Positions 7,235 to 15,305 are shown, numbered from the stretch's first letter. The stretch is 16,339 nucleotides of DNA from an uncultured Phascolarctobacterium sp. (GCA_900554395.1 USHB01000010.1:1-16339), one strand, 5' to 3'. Made by a program: numbers and translations. The notes: generated by a model from the sequence alone, not told the origin.

Positions 7235-7263
7235 TTGAAATTTTAACGCCGGCATTGTATAAT
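7235..7263 (+). promoter_or_regulatory. Promoter of the convergent antisense RNA
   Basis: TTGAAA (7235-7240), a 17-nt spacer and a perfect TATAAT (7258-7263) give one of the best sigma-A matches in the window, yet no protein gene follows on this strand. Transcription would start near 7270. It drives RNA across the 3' region of the toxin mRNA. Confidence 0.85.
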
Positions 7264-7269
7264 AAAAGC

Positions 7270-7360
7270 ACGGAGACTGATGTTTGGCCACATCGGTTTT
7301 CCCTGTTCTAATTTTAAGTTAGAAGGAAGCCGTGTAACCGTTTGTTATACGGTTTTTTTC
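7270..7360 (+). ncRNA. Putative type I antitoxin RNA, about 90 nt
   Basis: The interval between a consensus promoter and an intrinsic terminator contains no open frame but folds well. A closing stem CACGG/CCGTG (7269-7273 with 7330-7334) encloses two hairpins. One is CTGATGT/ACATCGG (7277-7283 with 7290-7296). The other is TTCC and TTCTAA paired with TTAGAA and GGAA (7299-7311 with 7319-7328). This gives a three-way junction followed by the terminator. The RNA is fully complementary to the expected 3' untranslated part of the toxin mRNA, the arrangement known from BsrG/SR4 and TxpA/RatA. I do not recognise it as a named RNA family; the antitoxin role is inferred from position. Confidence 0.7.
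7336..7359 (+). terminator. Intrinsic terminator of the antisense RNA
   Basis: AACCGT (7336-7341) pairs with ACGGTT (7349-7354) across a 7-nt loop, and the sequence runs on into seven T in a row (7353-7359). It ends the plus-strand RNA about 7 bp before the last codon of the convergent toxin gene. Confidence 0.8.
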
Positions 7361-7366
7361 ATGCCG

Positions 7367-7444
7367 TTATTTACGAAATGAAAGAATGAGCACTACGAGA
7401 GTAGCAAAAGCAATCATCAAAGATAATGCTTCAAACACCGTCAT
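7367..7444 (-). CDS. Holin-like type I toxin, 25 residues
   Basis: This tiny frame encodes MTVFEALSLMIAFATLVV followed by LILSFRK. It matches the consensus of 'putative holin-like toxin' peptides (M-x-x-x-EALxLMIxF + hydrophobic stretch + basic end), the group that includes TxpA, BsrG and YonT-type toxins of Firmicutes. It would form one membrane-spanning helix from about residue 6 to 22. A G-rich ribosome site (GGGGGGTGG) lies 4 nt before ATG 7444, and a well-formed promoter lies at 7504-7532. A structured RNA is transcribed toward it from the other strand. Together these features support a type I toxin-antitoxin locus of its own between the comEB terminator and wecA. Standard gene finders are likely to miss it. 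Confidence 0.82.
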   Translation of the reverse strand: MTVFEALSLMIAFATLVVLILSFRK

Positions 7445-7448
7445 AGTA

Positions 7449-7472
7449 CCACCCCCCACTCTTGTGGAGTGG
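7449..7472 (-). promoter_or_regulatory. Toxin leader with alternative hairpins around the ribosome site
   Basis: On the minus strand CCACTC can pair with GAGTGG (7472-7467 with 7461-7456), leaving most of the G-rich ribosome site free. The same CCACTCC can instead pair with GGGGTGG (7472-7466 with 7455-7449; 7 bp, one G-U), which would hide the site. The two pairings exclude each other, as expected for a translation control element. Confidence 0.5.
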
Positions 7473-7503
7473 AAAACCGGTTCATCAATCGCCGTGCCGT
7501 AAT

Positions 7504-7532
7504 ATTCTAACAGCGTTTGATGGAAAAAGCAA
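7504..7532 (-). promoter_or_regulatory. Promoter of the toxin mRNA
   Basis: On the minus strand TTGCTT (7532-7527), a 17-nt spacer and TAGAAT (7509-7504) predict a start near 7497 and a leader of about 53 nt. It lies just downstream of the comEB terminator, so the toxin is a separate transcription unit. Confidence 0.75.
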
Positions 7533-7545
7533 TAGCGGCACAAAC

Positions 7546-7578
7546 AAAAACAGCAGCGTTAAAACGCTGCTGTTTTTT
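7546..7578 (-). terminator. Strong terminator after comEB
   Basis: An 11-bp perfect stem (ACAGCAGCGTT with AACGCTGCTGT; 7550-7560 and 7563-7573) has A-runs on one side and T-runs on the other, so it can work in both directions. On the minus strand it closes the long translation/nucleotide gene run that ends with comEB. Confidence 0.9.
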
Positions 7579-7588
7579 ATTTTGGTTT

Positions 7589-8050
7589 TCAGTTTTCACT
7601 GTCCAGAACGGTTATTTCCATTTTGGAATCTTTAAGCATGTCTTCTGCCAGCTTATCCGGATAGGGATTGGCGTAAACTATGCGTTTAATACCGGCGTTG
7701 ATGAGTATTTTAGTGCAGACCACGCAGGGCTGGTGCGTGCAGTAAAGCGTGCCGCCGTTTACGGAAACACCGTGGTAGGCAGCCTGTATTACCGCATTTT
7801 GCTCAGCGTGAATGCCGCGGCACAGTTCGTGCATTTTGCCGGAGGGTACTTTAAGCTGCTCGCGCAGGCAGCCCGTAACGGCGCAGTGCTCCAATCCGGA
7901 AGGCGTGCCGTTATAGCCTGTTGCCACAATCTGCCTGTTTTTAACAATTACCGCGCCAACGCTGCGGCGCAGGCAGGTGCTGCGTTTGCTGACAACGCGG
8001 GCAATTTCCATAAAGTAATGGTCCCAGTCGGGTCTTGCTTCGGTTGTCAT
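7589..8050 (-). CDS. comEB: ComEB-type deoxycytidylate (dCMP) deaminase
   Basis: This 153-residue zinc enzyme of the cytidine/deoxycytidylate deaminase family would convert dCMP to dUMP, feeding dTMP synthesis. The zinc and catalytic motif HAEQNA (His81, Glu83) and PCVVC (Cys109, Cys112) are present. So are the family stretches [15 protein letters not shown] (24-38) and [12 protein letters not shown] (45-56), and the GCLREQL...HELCRG region typical of bacterial dCMP deaminases. The start ATG overlaps the upp stop as ATGA, and no clear ribosome site is visible, so translation is probably coupled to upp. Despite the historic 'com' name, no competence genes are nearby; the pairing with upp points to pyrimidine salvage. 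Confidence 0.93.
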   Translation of the reverse strand: MTTEARPDWDHYFMEIARVVSKRSTCLRRSVGAVIVKNRQIVATGYNGTPSGLEHCAVTGCLREQLKVPSGKMHELCRGIHAEQNAVIQAAYHGVSVNGGTLYCTHQPCVVCTKILINAGIKRIVYANPYPDKLAEDMLKDSKMEITVLDSEN

Positions 8051-8667
8051 TTCGTGCCGAAAATACGGTCGCCGGCATCACCGAGGCCCGGTACGATATA
8101 GCCGTGCTCGTTCAGTTTTTCATCCAGCGATGCGGTGTAAACTTTAACGTCAGGATGCGCTTTGTTCAGCACCTCAACGCCTTCAGGCGCTGCTACAAGG
8201 CACATAAAGCGGATATTTTTCAGCCCGCGCGCTTTAAGCATGGTAATGGCTGCTTCTGCGCTGCCGCCGGTTGCCAGCATCGGGTCAACAACAATGGTAA
8301 TCGGGTCTTTGTCGGGCGGAATTTTGCAGTAATATTCATGCGGTTCAAGGGTTTCTTCATCGCGGTACAAACCGATATGCCCTACATGCGCGTTAGGAAT
8401 CATGCGCAGCACGCCGCTTAAAAGCCCAAGGCCTGCGCGCAGGATAGGAACTACAACAATATTATTGTGCAGTTTGTAGCCGGTGGTTTCGCAAATCGGC
8501 GTCATTACCGGCACTTCGTCAAGTTCCAGGTCGCGCGTTACTTCGTAGGTCATCAGCATGGCAATTTCGTCCAGCCATTCGCGGAAATCGCGGGAAGTAG
8601 TCTGCGCATCGCGCATTTTGGAAAGTTTGTGTTTAATTAAAGGATGTTCTACAACGGTTATCTGCAT
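8047..8667 (-). CDS. upp: Uracil phosphoribosyltransferase
   Basis: This 206-residue type I phosphoribosyltransferase makes UMP from uracil and PRPP in the cytoplasm. The PRPP loop is [12 protein letters not shown] (126-137). The N-terminal part ([20 protein letters not shown]) and [20 protein letters not shown] (77-96) are characteristic, and the C-terminal uracil-binding region reads [17 protein letters not shown]. Length is normal. ATG 8667 follows a strong AAGGAGGAG site. It lies 34 bp after glyA, the same glyA-upp pair seen in Bacillus. Confidence 0.98.
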   Translation of the reverse strand: MQITVVEHPLIKHKLSKMRDAQTTSRDFREWLDEIAMLMTYEVTRDLELDEVPVMTPICETTGYKLHNNIVVVPILRAGLGLLSGVLRMIPNAHVGHIGLYRDEETLEPHEYYCKIPPDKDPITIVVDPMLATGGSAEAAITMLKARGLKNIRFMCLVAAPEGVEVLNKAHPDVKVYTASLDEKLNEHGYIVPGLGDAGDRIFGTK

Positions 8668-8701
8668 GCAAATCTCCTCCTTATTTTATTCAGGAAATCT
8701 T

Positions 8702-9949
8702 TTACAGCTCAGGATACATGGGATATTTAGCGCAGAGAACGGCAACGCGCTGTGCTGCTTCTGCCTGTTTGGCAGCGTCTTCGGGGTTGTTAAGCACAAG
8801 CCCGATAATGGCTGCAACTTCTTTCATATCGTCTTCTTTAAAGCCGCGGGTGGTTACGGCAGCAGTGCCGAGACGGATGCCGCTGGTAACAAACGGGCTT
8901 TCGGGGTCAAACGGAATGGTGTTTTTATTGCAGGTTACGCCAACTTCGTCCAGAAGGTGTTCTGCCGTTTTGCCGGTCATTTTCTGTCCGCGCACGTCAA
9001 CCAGAAGCAGGTGGTTATCGGTGCCGCCGGATACCAGGCGGAAGCCTTCTGCGGTTAAACCTTCTGCCAGTGCTTTGCAGTTGTTGATTATCTGCTGTGC
9101 GTATTCTTTAAATTCCGGTTTCAGCGCTTCGCCCAAAGCAACGGCTTTGGCTGCGATAACGTGCATCAGCGGGCCGCCCTGCACGCCAGGGAAAATTGCC
9201 TTATCGATTTGTTTTGCGTATTTTTCCTTGCACAAAATAAGGCCGCCGCGGGGTCCGCGCAGGGTTTTGTGCGTGGTAGTGGTAACAACATCGGCATAAG
9301 GCACCGGGCTGGGATGCAGGCCTGCGGCAACAAGCCCTGCAATGTGCGCCATATCTACCATAAAAATAGCGCCAACGCTATGGGCAATGTCTGCCATGCG
9401 TTCAAAATCAATTACGCGCGGATAAGCGCTTGCGCCAGCTACAATCAGTTTAGGCTGCGCTTCTTTGGCAATGCGTTCAAATTCGTCATAATCAATGCGT
9501 TCGGTTTCGTGCGTAACGCCGTAAGGGACTACTTTATAGTATTTGCCGGAAATATTAACCGGTGAACCGTGGGAAAGATGGCCGCCCTGAGCGAGATTCA
9601 TGCCCATAATGGTATCGCCCGGCTGCAAAAAGGCAAAGTAAACTGCGGTGTTGGCATTAGCGCCGGAATGTGCCTGTACGTTGGCATGTTCTGCGCCGAA
9701 AAGTTTTTTGGCGCGTTCAATGGCAAGGGTTTCAACCTTGTCAACGTATTCGCAGCCGCCGTAATAACGGTGTCCGGGGTAGCCTTCCGCATATTTGTTG
9801 GTCAGCACACTGCCCATGGCTTCCATAACTGCGGGGCTGACGAAGTTTTCGGAAGCAATCAGCTCAATTTTGTTGCGCTGGCGTCCGAGCTCTTCGCCCA
9901 TTGCCGCAGCAATTTCAGGGTCGCATACTGCGAGTTTTTCTAAATTCAT
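8702..9949 (-). CDS. glyA: Serine hydroxymethyltransferase
   Basis: This 415-residue PLP enzyme interconverts serine plus tetrahydrofolate with glycine plus 5,10-methylene-THF, the main source of one-carbon units for dTMP, purines and methionine. The PLP lysine is Lys228 in [16 protein letters not shown] (221-236). Other conserved parts are [15 protein letters not shown] (28-42), [15 protein letters not shown] (53-67), [15 protein letters not shown] and [15 protein letters not shown] (196-210). Length and ends are normal. ATG 9949 follows GGAGGG. It lies 30 bp after ywlG in the same run. Confidence 0.98.
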   Translation of the reverse strand: MNLEKLAVCDPEIAAAMGEELGRQRNKIELIASENFVSPAVMEAMGSVLTNKYAEGYPGHRYYGGCEYVDKVETLAIERAKKLFGAEHANVQAHSGANANTAVYFAFLQPGDTIMGMNLAQGGHLSHGSPVNISGKYYKVVPYGVTHETERIDYDEFERIAKEAQPKLIVAGASAYPRVIDFERMADIAHSVGAIFMVDMAHIAGLVAAGLHPSPVPYADVVTTTTHKTLRGPRGGLILCKEKYAKQIDKAIFPGVQGGPLMHVIAAKAVALGEALKPEFKEYAQQIINNCKALAEGLTAEGFRLVSGGTDNHLLLVDVRGQKMTGKTAEHLLDEVGVTCNKNTIPFDPESPFVTSGIRLGTAAVTTRGFKEDDMKEVAAIIGLVLNNPEDAAKQAEAAQRVAVLCAKYPMYPEL

Positions 9950-9979
9950 TGTAGTCCCTCCATATATTTAATGTAAAAC

Positions 9980-10531
9980 TTAACGGTTTTCGGGGTAGTG
10001 CGCGCGCTCGCCGCCGATAAGGGGCGGACGTGTGCGTGCCGCCGTTACAAGCGCTGCGCCGATGGTTTTCTGCGCAAGGCGCACAGGTACGGCCACGCGT
10101 TTAAGGTGCATGCCGATTAAGGTCTGCCCTATATCAATACCGGCATCGGCTTTAATGCTTTCCACCACAACGGGGTCAGCAAATTTATTGTAAGCCTCAG
10201 TTGCCATGGAACCGCCTGCGTGCGGCATGGGGCGGACGGTAACTTCTTCCCACCCGAATTTTTCCATAGCTTCGCGTTCCGTTACCAAAGCGCGGTTTAA
10301 ATGCTCGCAGCATTGAAAGGCAAGATATAAGCCATGCGCTTTTGCGCATTTATAAATGCTGCCGAATACGGCTGCCGCCGCTTCTTCCGAGCCGCAGGTG
10401 CCGATTTTGCCGCCAACTATTTCGCTGGTGCTGCACCCTACAACAAGTACCCTGCCGGGCTTAATGCCGCTTACGGAAATCAGTTCTTCAACTGCGCGTT
10501 CCGCTTCGGCGGCAAGTTCTTCCTTCTGCAT
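9980..10531 (-). CDS. ywlG: YwlG-family (DUF436/UPF0340) protein of unknown function
   Basis: This 183-residue soluble protein belongs to the conserved TIGR01440/DUF436 family, whose biochemical role I do not know. Conserved-looking parts are VLVVGCSTSEIVGGKIGTCG (28-47), LYLAFQCCEHLNRALVTE (68-85), RPMPHAGGSMATEAY (100-114) and a C-terminal segment GIDIGQTLIGMHLKRVAVPV. Three cysteines and two histidines could bind a metal, but this is only a suggestion. It starts 2 bp after the rpiB stop, with GGAGG 10 nt upstream, and precedes glyA exactly as ywlF-ywlG-glyA do in B. subtilis. No signal peptide or membrane helix is seen. Confidence 0.88.
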   Translation of the reverse strand: MQKEELAAEAERAVEELISVSGIKPGRVLVVGCSTSEIVGGKIGTCGSEEAAAAVFGSIYKCAKAHGLYLAFQCCEHLNRALVTEREAMEKFGWEEVTVRPMPHAGGSMATEAYNKFADPVVVESIKADAGIDIGQTLIGMHLKRVAVPVRLAQKTIGAALVTAARTRPPLIGGERAHYPENR

Positions 10532-10533
10532 TA

Positions 10534-10974
10534 TTATTCCGCCTCCAGCGCCATAATCTTATCGACGCGGCGTGCATGGCGTCCGCCTGCAAATTCGGTT
10601 GCCAGCCATACGTCAACAATCATTTCGGCAAGGCCTACGCCTGTTACGCGCTCGCCCAATGCCAAAATATTGGCGTTGTTGTGTTCGCGGCTCATTTTTG
10701 CGCTGTACACATCGCCGCAAACTGCTGCGCGCACGCCTTTAATTTTATTGGCAGCTATGGAAATGCCAAGACCGGTGCCGCAGACAAGTATGCCAAGTTC
10801 CGCTTCGCCGCCGGTTACGGCTTTGCCTACTTTTTCCGCATAATCAGGATAATCGCAGGATTCTTCGGTATAGGTGCCTTTGTCAAGCACTTCATACCCT
10901 TTTTGGGTTAAATAATCTTTTAAATGGTTTTTAAGATGGATACCGCCGTGATCGCTTCCCATTGCGATTTTCAT
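10534..10974 (-). CDS. rpiB: Ribose-5-phosphate isomerase B
   Basis: This 146-residue RpiB/LacAB-family sugar isomerase interconverts ribose 5-phosphate and ribulose 5-phosphate in the pentose phosphate pathway. Active-site features are GSDHGG (6-11), the catalytic cysteine Cys65 in VCGTGLGISIAANK (64-77), and SREHNNANILALG (95-107) with His98. ATG 10974 follows GAGGGTGA at a good distance; the GTG three codons earlier overlaps that site. Ribose 5-phosphate is the precursor of the PRPP used by Upp further along the run. The rpiB-ywlG-glyA-upp order matches B. subtilis. Confidence 0.95.
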   Translation of the reverse strand: MKIAMGSDHGGIHLKNHLKDYLTQKGYEVLDKGTYTEESCDYPDYAEKVGKAVTGGEAELGILVCGTGLGISIAANKIKGVRAAVCGDVYSAKMSREHNNANILALGERVTGVGLAEMIVDVWLATEFAGGRHARRVDKIMALEAE

Positions 10975-11008
10975 TACAGTCACCCTCTGTCCTATATTTA
11001 GTATAAGT

Positions 11009-12100
11009 TTATTTTAACACAAAACTTTTAAGTTGCGTACTGTTTTTTAACAATGCATTAATATCGCCGCTGGTTAAACCCTGCCGTCCGGCGGCCTTGC
11101 GCATACGGTTCATAACTGCAAGCCCTATGCCGTCTTCCGTTACGCCTTCAGCAAGTATCAGCCCCACACCTAGTTTATCGCAGCGGCGCAGCAGGCGGTA
11201 CAGCTTAACTGCAAGTTCCGTTTTGCTATCGCCCCAGTTTAAAATGTGCAGGTTTTCCGCACGGTGCATGGTTTCTGCTGTTTTGGCGCTGCAAATAACG
11301 GCTACCGGCGTAAATTTTGCCGCTTCTCTGGCAAACTGCGGCAGCAGCGCAAGCGTTTCGCCTTCCACCACATACATTTTAGCTTTTGGCGCATAGTGAC
11401 GGTATTTCATTCCCGGTGCGCGCGGTTTTAAGGTTTCCGCACCGGCAAGCGCAGGGTCAAGCTCTACATGCCCAACGGCTTCTTCAAGCTGTTCGCGCGT
11501 TATTCCGCCCGGGCGGAGTATAACAGGCACAGCACCTGTTGTATCGACAATGGTAGATTCCACGCCAACTTCGCAGACGCCGCCGTCGATAATGCCCGCA
11601 ATGCGCCCCTGCATATCGGCAAGCACCGTTTCCGCATCAGTCGGGCTGGGTTTGCCGGATAAATTTGCCGAAGGCGCGGCAACGGGCGTACCCGCAAGGC
11701 GGATAAGCTGTGCAGCCACCTGATGCGACGGCATGCGCACCGCCACCGTATCAAGCCCGGCGCTTACTTCGTCCGGCACAATGCTGCTTTTGGCAACAAT
11801 TACCGTCAGCGGACCCGGCCAGAATTTATCAATTAAAATTTCAGCCTGTTTTGTAAGGCCTGTTGTGAGTTTTAAAATATCTTTTTTATCGGCAATATGC
11901 AAAATCAAAGGGTTGTCGCTCGGGCGGCCTTTGGCTTCAAAAATTTTACGCACTGCCGTGCCGTTCAGCCCGTCTGCGCCAAGACCGTATACCGTTTCCG
12001 TCGGAAAAGCCACTGCCTCGCCGCGGCGCAAAAGTTCTGCCGCTTCGCGCAGCATTACCCCATCCGTATCATTTTGCAAGTTCCAATAACGTGTCTGCAT
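11009..12100 (-). CDS. sua5/ywlC: L-threonylcarbamoyladenylate synthase (Sua5 type)
   Basis: This 363-residue enzyme makes threonylcarbamoyl-AMP from threonine, bicarbonate and ATP, for the t6A37 modification of ANN-decoding tRNAs. The YrdC domain (about 15-205) has AFPTETVYGLGADG (31-44), the KGRPSDNPLILHI substrate loop (57-69), FWPGPLT, PSANLSGKPSPT and a GVESTIVD segment. An extra Sua5 C-terminal domain follows (about 230-360), after the linker PRAPGMKYRHYAPKAKMYVV, so this is the long form rather than the short TsaC. ATG 12100 has AAGGAA 6 nt upstream; a TTG at 12124 is less likely. The start overlaps the end of prmC by 32 nt. Confidence 0.95.
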   Translation of the reverse strand: MQTRYWNLQNDTDGVMLREAAELLRRGEAVAFPTETVYGLGADGLNGTAVRKIFEAKGRPSDNPLILHIADKKDILKLTTGLTKQAEILIDKFWPGPLTVIVAKSSIVPDEVSAGLDTVAVRMPSHQVAAQLIRLAGTPVAAPSANLSGKPSPTDAETVLADMQGRIAGIIDGGVCEVGVESTIVDTTGAVPVILRPGGITREQLEEAVGHVELDPALAGAETLKPRAPGMKYRHYAPKAKMYVVEGETLALLPQFAREAAKFTPVAVICSAKTAETMHRAENLHILNWGDSKTELAVKLYRLLRRCDKLGVGLILAEGVTEDGIGLAVMNRMRKAAGRQGLTSGDINALLKNSTQLKSFVLK

Positions 12101-12971
12101 AAGTTGTTCCTTCTTTCGCTGCAAAAACCATGCGCTCTATGCCTGCATAATCGCGGCGCACTGCCACAACGCCAAAGCCTGCCTTTTTGCATAAAGCAGC
12201 CACGGCTTCGCCCTGGTGAATGCCAATTTCAAACGCCAGGAAACCGCCTTCATTTAAGTATTTGGGCGCACCGGCAATAATGCGTCGGTAAAAATTAAGC
12301 CCGTCCGCGCCGCCGTCAAGCGCAAGCCGCGGTTCGCGCCTTACGTCTGCCGCAAGCCCGGCAATATCGGCGCTGGGTATATAAGGCGGGTTGGAAATTA
12401 TTACATCAAACTTTGCGTCCTGCGGCAAAGCAGCGTATAAATCGCTGCGCACAAAAACAAGCCTGTTATCAACGCCAATCTGCTTTGCGTTTTCTTTGGC
12501 AACCGCAAGCGCCCCGGGCGATACGTCAACAGCAGTGCCGTGCGCTTCGGGCAGCATATCCAAAAGCGATACTATTATCGCACCGCTGCCGGTGCCAATA
12601 TCAAGAATCTGCGGCTTTTCAATAAAACCGGCAAGTTTTGCCGCGCACTCCACCAACAGCTCCGTTTCGGGACGCGGCACCAAAACATCCGGCGTTACTT
12701 TAAAATCGTACTTCATAAAAGCGCGGCTGCCCAAAATATAAGCTAATGGCTCTGCCGCCGCACGGCGCGCCACATAGCCGCGGTACTGTGCAAGTTCATG
12801 TTCTTCCAGCGGCTGGTCAAAATGTACATATAAAGTTATACGCTGGCACTGTAAAACGGAACAAAGCAGTATTTCAGCATCAAGGCGGGGATTTTCCAAC
12901 CCTTTGTCTGCGAAATACTGCTTCGTCCAATCCAGCACCCTGGCAATAGTCCATATAGGTTTTGCTGTCAT
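12069..12971 (-). CDS. prmC: Peptide chain release factor N5-glutamine methyltransferase
   Basis: This 300-residue SAM-dependent enzyme methylates the glutamine of the GGQ motif in release factors. It has an N-terminal helical domain (1-90) that binds the release factor, then the methyltransferase fold with SAM loop DIGTGSGAI (124-132) and the glutamine-binding NPPYIPS motif (194-200). VPRPETELLVE (98-108) and the C-terminal KAGF...RRDYAGIERMV are also typical. The start is 1 bp after the stop of prfA, its substrate gene, with AGGTGA inside the prfA end as ribosome site. This is the classic prfA-prmC pair. Confidence 0.96.
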   Translation of the reverse strand: MTAKPIWTIARVLDWTKQYFADKGLENPRLDAEILLCSVLQCQRITLYVHFDQPLEEHELAQYRGYVARRAAAEPLAYILGSRAFMKYDFKVTPDVLVPRPETELLVECAAKLAGFIEKPQILDIGTGSGAIIVSLLDMLPEAHGTAVDVSPGALAVAKENAKQIGVDNRLVFVRSDLYAALPQDAKFDVIISNPPYIPSADIAGLAADVRREPRLALDGGADGLNFYRRIIAGAPKYLNEGGFLAFEIGIHQGEAVAALCKKAGFGVVAVRRDYAGIERMVFAAKEGTTYADTLLELAK

Positions 12972-12972
12972 T

Positions 12973-14040
12973 TTATTTCACCTGCTGAAGCTGCTCACTT
13001 TGCCGCGCTGTAATAAGCGCATCCAAAATTTCATCCAAATCGCCGTTAAGCACGGCATCCAGACGGTGCAGCGTAAGCCCAATGCGGTGGTCTGTTACGC
13101 GCCCCTGTGGATAGTTATAGGTACGGATGCGTTCGCTGCGGTCGCCCGTGCCAACCTGGCTTTTACGGTCCTGCGCCGTTGCAGCACGCTGTTTTTCCTG
13201 TTCCATTTCCAAAACGCGGCTGCGCAGCACACGCATACATTTTTCGCGGTTTTTAAGCTGCGATTTTTCATCCTGGCACTGCGCCACAATACCCGTTGGG
13301 ATATGCGTAATACGCACTGCCGATTCGGTTTTATTAACGTACTGGCCGCCTGCGCCGCCTGCACGGTAAGTATCAATTCTTAAATCGGCAGGATTAATTT
13401 GAATATCTACTTCTTCTGCTTCCGGCAGCACAGCCACCGTAACGGTAGAAGTATGCACGCGCCCCTGCGATTCGGTTTCCGGCACGCGCTGTACGCGGTG
13501 TACGCCGCTTTCAAACTTCATGCGGCCGTAAACGCCTGCCCCGCTTAACTGAAACACAACTTCTTTAAAGCCGCCCAGTTCCGTCGGGCTGGCATCCAAA
13601 ATTTCAAGCTGCCAGCGCCTGCTTTCGGCATAATGCTGATACATGCGGAACAACACGCCAGCAAACAATGCCGCTTCTTCGCCGCCCGCGCCGCCGCGGA
13701 TTTCCACAATCGCGTTTTTATCATCGTTGGGGTCGGAAGGCAAAAGCAGAATTTTCAGCTTCTGTTCATATTCTTCAAGCTGCGGTTTAAGTTCCTTCAG
13801 CTCATCCTGCGCCATTGCCGCCAGTTCCTTATCGCTGCCGTCAGCAATAATTTCTTCCGCTTCCTCGCGCGCTTTGGCAAGTATTTTATACTCGCGGTAA
13901 GCTGTTACAACATCCGTCAGCTTGGCATGCGCGCGGGCGTATTTCTGCCACTCCGTCTGGTTGGCAATAACGTCCGGGTCGCTTATTTTAGCTTCCAAAT
14001 CCAAATATTTATCTTCAAGTGCCTGTAATTTATCCAGCAT
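12973..14040 (-). CDS. prfA: Peptide chain release factor 1 (RF1)
   Basis: This 355-residue factor reads UAA and UAG in the ribosomal A site and triggers peptide release. The codon-recognition tripeptide region is [15 protein letters not shown] (185-199; P-E-T form of the PxT motif). The catalytic GGQ is in [12 protein letters not shown] (226-237), with Gln233 the PrmC target. The N-terminal coiled domain and [13 protein letters not shown] (116-128) are normal for RF1. ATG 14040 follows AGGAGA and overlaps the end of the DUF1385 gene by 11 nt, so the genes are probably co-translated. Confidence 0.98.
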   Translation of the reverse strand: MLDKLQALEDKYLDLEAKISDPDVIANQTEWQKYARAHAKLTDVVTAYREYKILAKAREEAEEIIADGSDKELAAMAQDELKELKPQLEEYEQKLKILLLPSDPNDDKNAIVEIRGGAGGEEAALFAGVLFRMYQHYAESRRWQLEILDASPTELGGFKEVVFQLSGAGVYGRMKFESGVHRVQRVPETESQGRVHTSTVTVAVLPEAEEVDIQINPADLRIDTYRAGGAGGQYVNKTESAVRITHIPTGIVAQCQDEKSQLKNREKCMRVLRSRVLEMEQEKQRAATAQDRKSQVGTGDRSERIRTYNYPQGRVTDHRIGLTLHRLDAVLNGDLDEILDALITARQSEQLQQVK

Positions 14041-14956
14041 TGAGTTCTCCTGTCAGTTTCCCTTCCGGGCAAGCTTCTTCTTCCTGCGCCAAATCTTCCG
14101 GCGGCACAACTGCTTTTAATGAAGCAATCGCCACTTCAATCTGGCTGTCATCCGGCTGGCGGGTGGTAAGTTTTTGCAGCAAAAGCCCCGGAGTAATGGC
14201 AAAGCGCACTATCGGGTTATCTGCATGCGCGCCGGCGTAGCGGATAAGTTCATAGCTTACGCCCGCAATTACCGGCATCAGCAAAATGCGCGAAGCAATG
14301 CGCTCCAGCAAATTAGGCCAGCCTAAAAAAGTAAAGATAAACATGCTTATGAGCATGACAATCATCAAAAAGTTAGTGCCGCAGCGTGGGTGCAGCGTGC
14401 TGAACGGGCGCACGTTTTCTACCTTTAAGGGCAGGCCCGCTTCATAAGTATAAATGGTTTTGTGTTCCGCACCGTGGTACTGGAACACGCGCTGAATATC
14501 CTTCATGGAAGAAATGGCAGCTATATAGGCAAGAAAAATTGCCATGCGCAAAACGCCTTCCGCCAGGTTCAGCGCCATATGGTCCTGTGTAATATCCGTT
14601 ATAAAACGCATCGACCATGTGGGAATAACAATAAAGAGCAAAATGGCAAGACCAGCCGATACAGCAATGGTAAGCGCCATTTCCTTGGAATCAAGTTTTT
14701 CGTCTTCTTCGCCGGATACCTGCGCCGAATATGCCAGAGCCTTCATGCCCATGACAAGCGATTCAACAAGCGATACAACGCCGCGCAGAAACGGCTTTTT
14801 TAATATAGGATAACGGTCGGAAATGCTGTTTACCGGGCGTACATCAACGGAAATTTCGCCGTCCGGCTGCCTTACGGCAACGGCAACGTGCGTTTTGCCG
14901 CGCATCATTACGCCTTCAATAACAGCCTGCCCGCCGACATTCGGTTTCTTATTCAT
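14030..14956 (-). CDS. DUF1385 (YqhQ-type) membrane protein
   Basis: This 308-residue protein belongs to the DUF1385/YqhQ family, widespread in Firmicutes and of unclear function. It opens with the family signature [20 protein letters not shown] (7-26). Several membrane helices follow (about 92-112, 130-150, 190-220). Between helices lies the invariant-looking block [15 protein letters not shown] and then [13 protein letters not shown]; their His, Glu and Cys residues suggest a metal or cofactor site, which is my inference. ATG 14956 follows GAGGGAAC. It sits between rpmE and prfA, a placement recurrent in Firmicutes, and overlaps prfA. Confidence 0.9.
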   Translation of the reverse strand: MNKKPNVGGQAVIEGVMMRGKTHVAVAVRQPDGEISVDVRPVNSISDRYPILKKPFLRGVVSLVESLVMGMKALAYSAQVSGEEDEKLDSKEMALTIAVSAGLAILLFIVIPTWSMRFITDITQDHMALNLAEGVLRMAIFLAYIAAISSMKDIQRVFQYHGAEHKTIYTYEAGLPLKVENVRPFSTLHPRCGTNFLMIVMLISMFIFTFLGWPNLLERIASRILLMPVIAGVSYELIRYAGAHADNPIVRFAITPGLLLQKLTTRQPDDSQIEVAIASLKAVVPPEDLAQEEEACPEGKLTGELNAG

Positions 14957-14987
14957 AATGTTCCCTCAAAAAACTCCATATACAAAC

Positions 14988-15011
14988 ACAGCAGAGCTTT
15001 CGCTCTGCTGT
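14988..15011 (-). terminator. Perfect hairpin with GAAA tetraloop between rpmE and the DUF1385 gene
   Basis: A perfect 10-bp stem (ACAGCAGAGC with GCTCTGCTGT) carries a GAAA tetraloop when read on the minus strand, 7 bp after the rpmE stop. The following bases (GTTTGTAT) are a poor U-run, so it is more likely a partial terminator or an RNA-stabilising element. It could give rpmE more mRNA than the downstream prfA run. Confidence 0.6.
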
Positions 15012-15018
15012 CGGTGAA

Positions 15019-15216
15019 TTATTTTCCATAACGTTTGTTGAATTTTTCGATACGGCCGCGGGCTGCTACATTGCGCTGCTGGCCGGTGAAAAACGGATGG
15101 CATTTGGAGCAAACATCCACGCGCAGTTCCGGTTTAACAGAGCCGGTCATAAAGGTGTTACCGCAACCGCAGGTAACTTTAACTTCACTGTATTTCGGAT
15201 GGATTCCTTCTTTCAT
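15019..15216 (-). CDS. rpmE: 50S ribosomal protein L31 (zinc-binding type)
   Basis: This 65-residue protein of the 50S subunit matches L31: [20 protein letters not shown] at the start and [20 protein letters not shown] near the end. The four cysteines (Cys16, Cys18 in CGC and Cys37, Cys40 in CSKCHPF) form the zinc ribbon, so this is the zinc-containing form rather than the YtiA-like cysteine-free paralogue. ATG 15216 follows GAGGTG at 8 nt. It is the first gene behind the promoter at 15277-15305 and heads the run to comEB. Confidence 0.98.
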   Translation of the reverse strand: MKEGIHPKYSEVKVTCGCGNTFMTGSVKPELRVDVCSKCHPFFTGQQRNVAARGRIEKFNKRYGK

Positions 15217-15276
15217 TACACTTGCACCTCACTTTTCCAAAAACTATATATAACATGTCGATATTAACGCTTATAT

Positions 15277-15305
15277 ATTGTAGCACAGCAAGGCAAGTAA
15301 TGCAA
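15277..15305 (-). promoter_or_regulatory. Promoter of rpmE and the downstream gene run
   Basis: On the minus strand TTGCAT (15305-15300), a 17-nt spacer and TACAAT (15282-15277) predict a start near 15270 and a leader of about 54 nt. No convincing terminator of the upstream NuoE-like gene is seen before it. Confidence 0.7.

Noticed and set aside
7517..8101. 194-codon plus-strand open frame over comEB
   Set aside because: It runs through the comEB terminator and antisense to the conserved HAEQNA region; translation is unlike any family.
9950..9979. Glycine riboswitch or T-box before glyA
   Set aside because: The gap between ywlG and glyA is only 30 bases and holds just the ribosome site.
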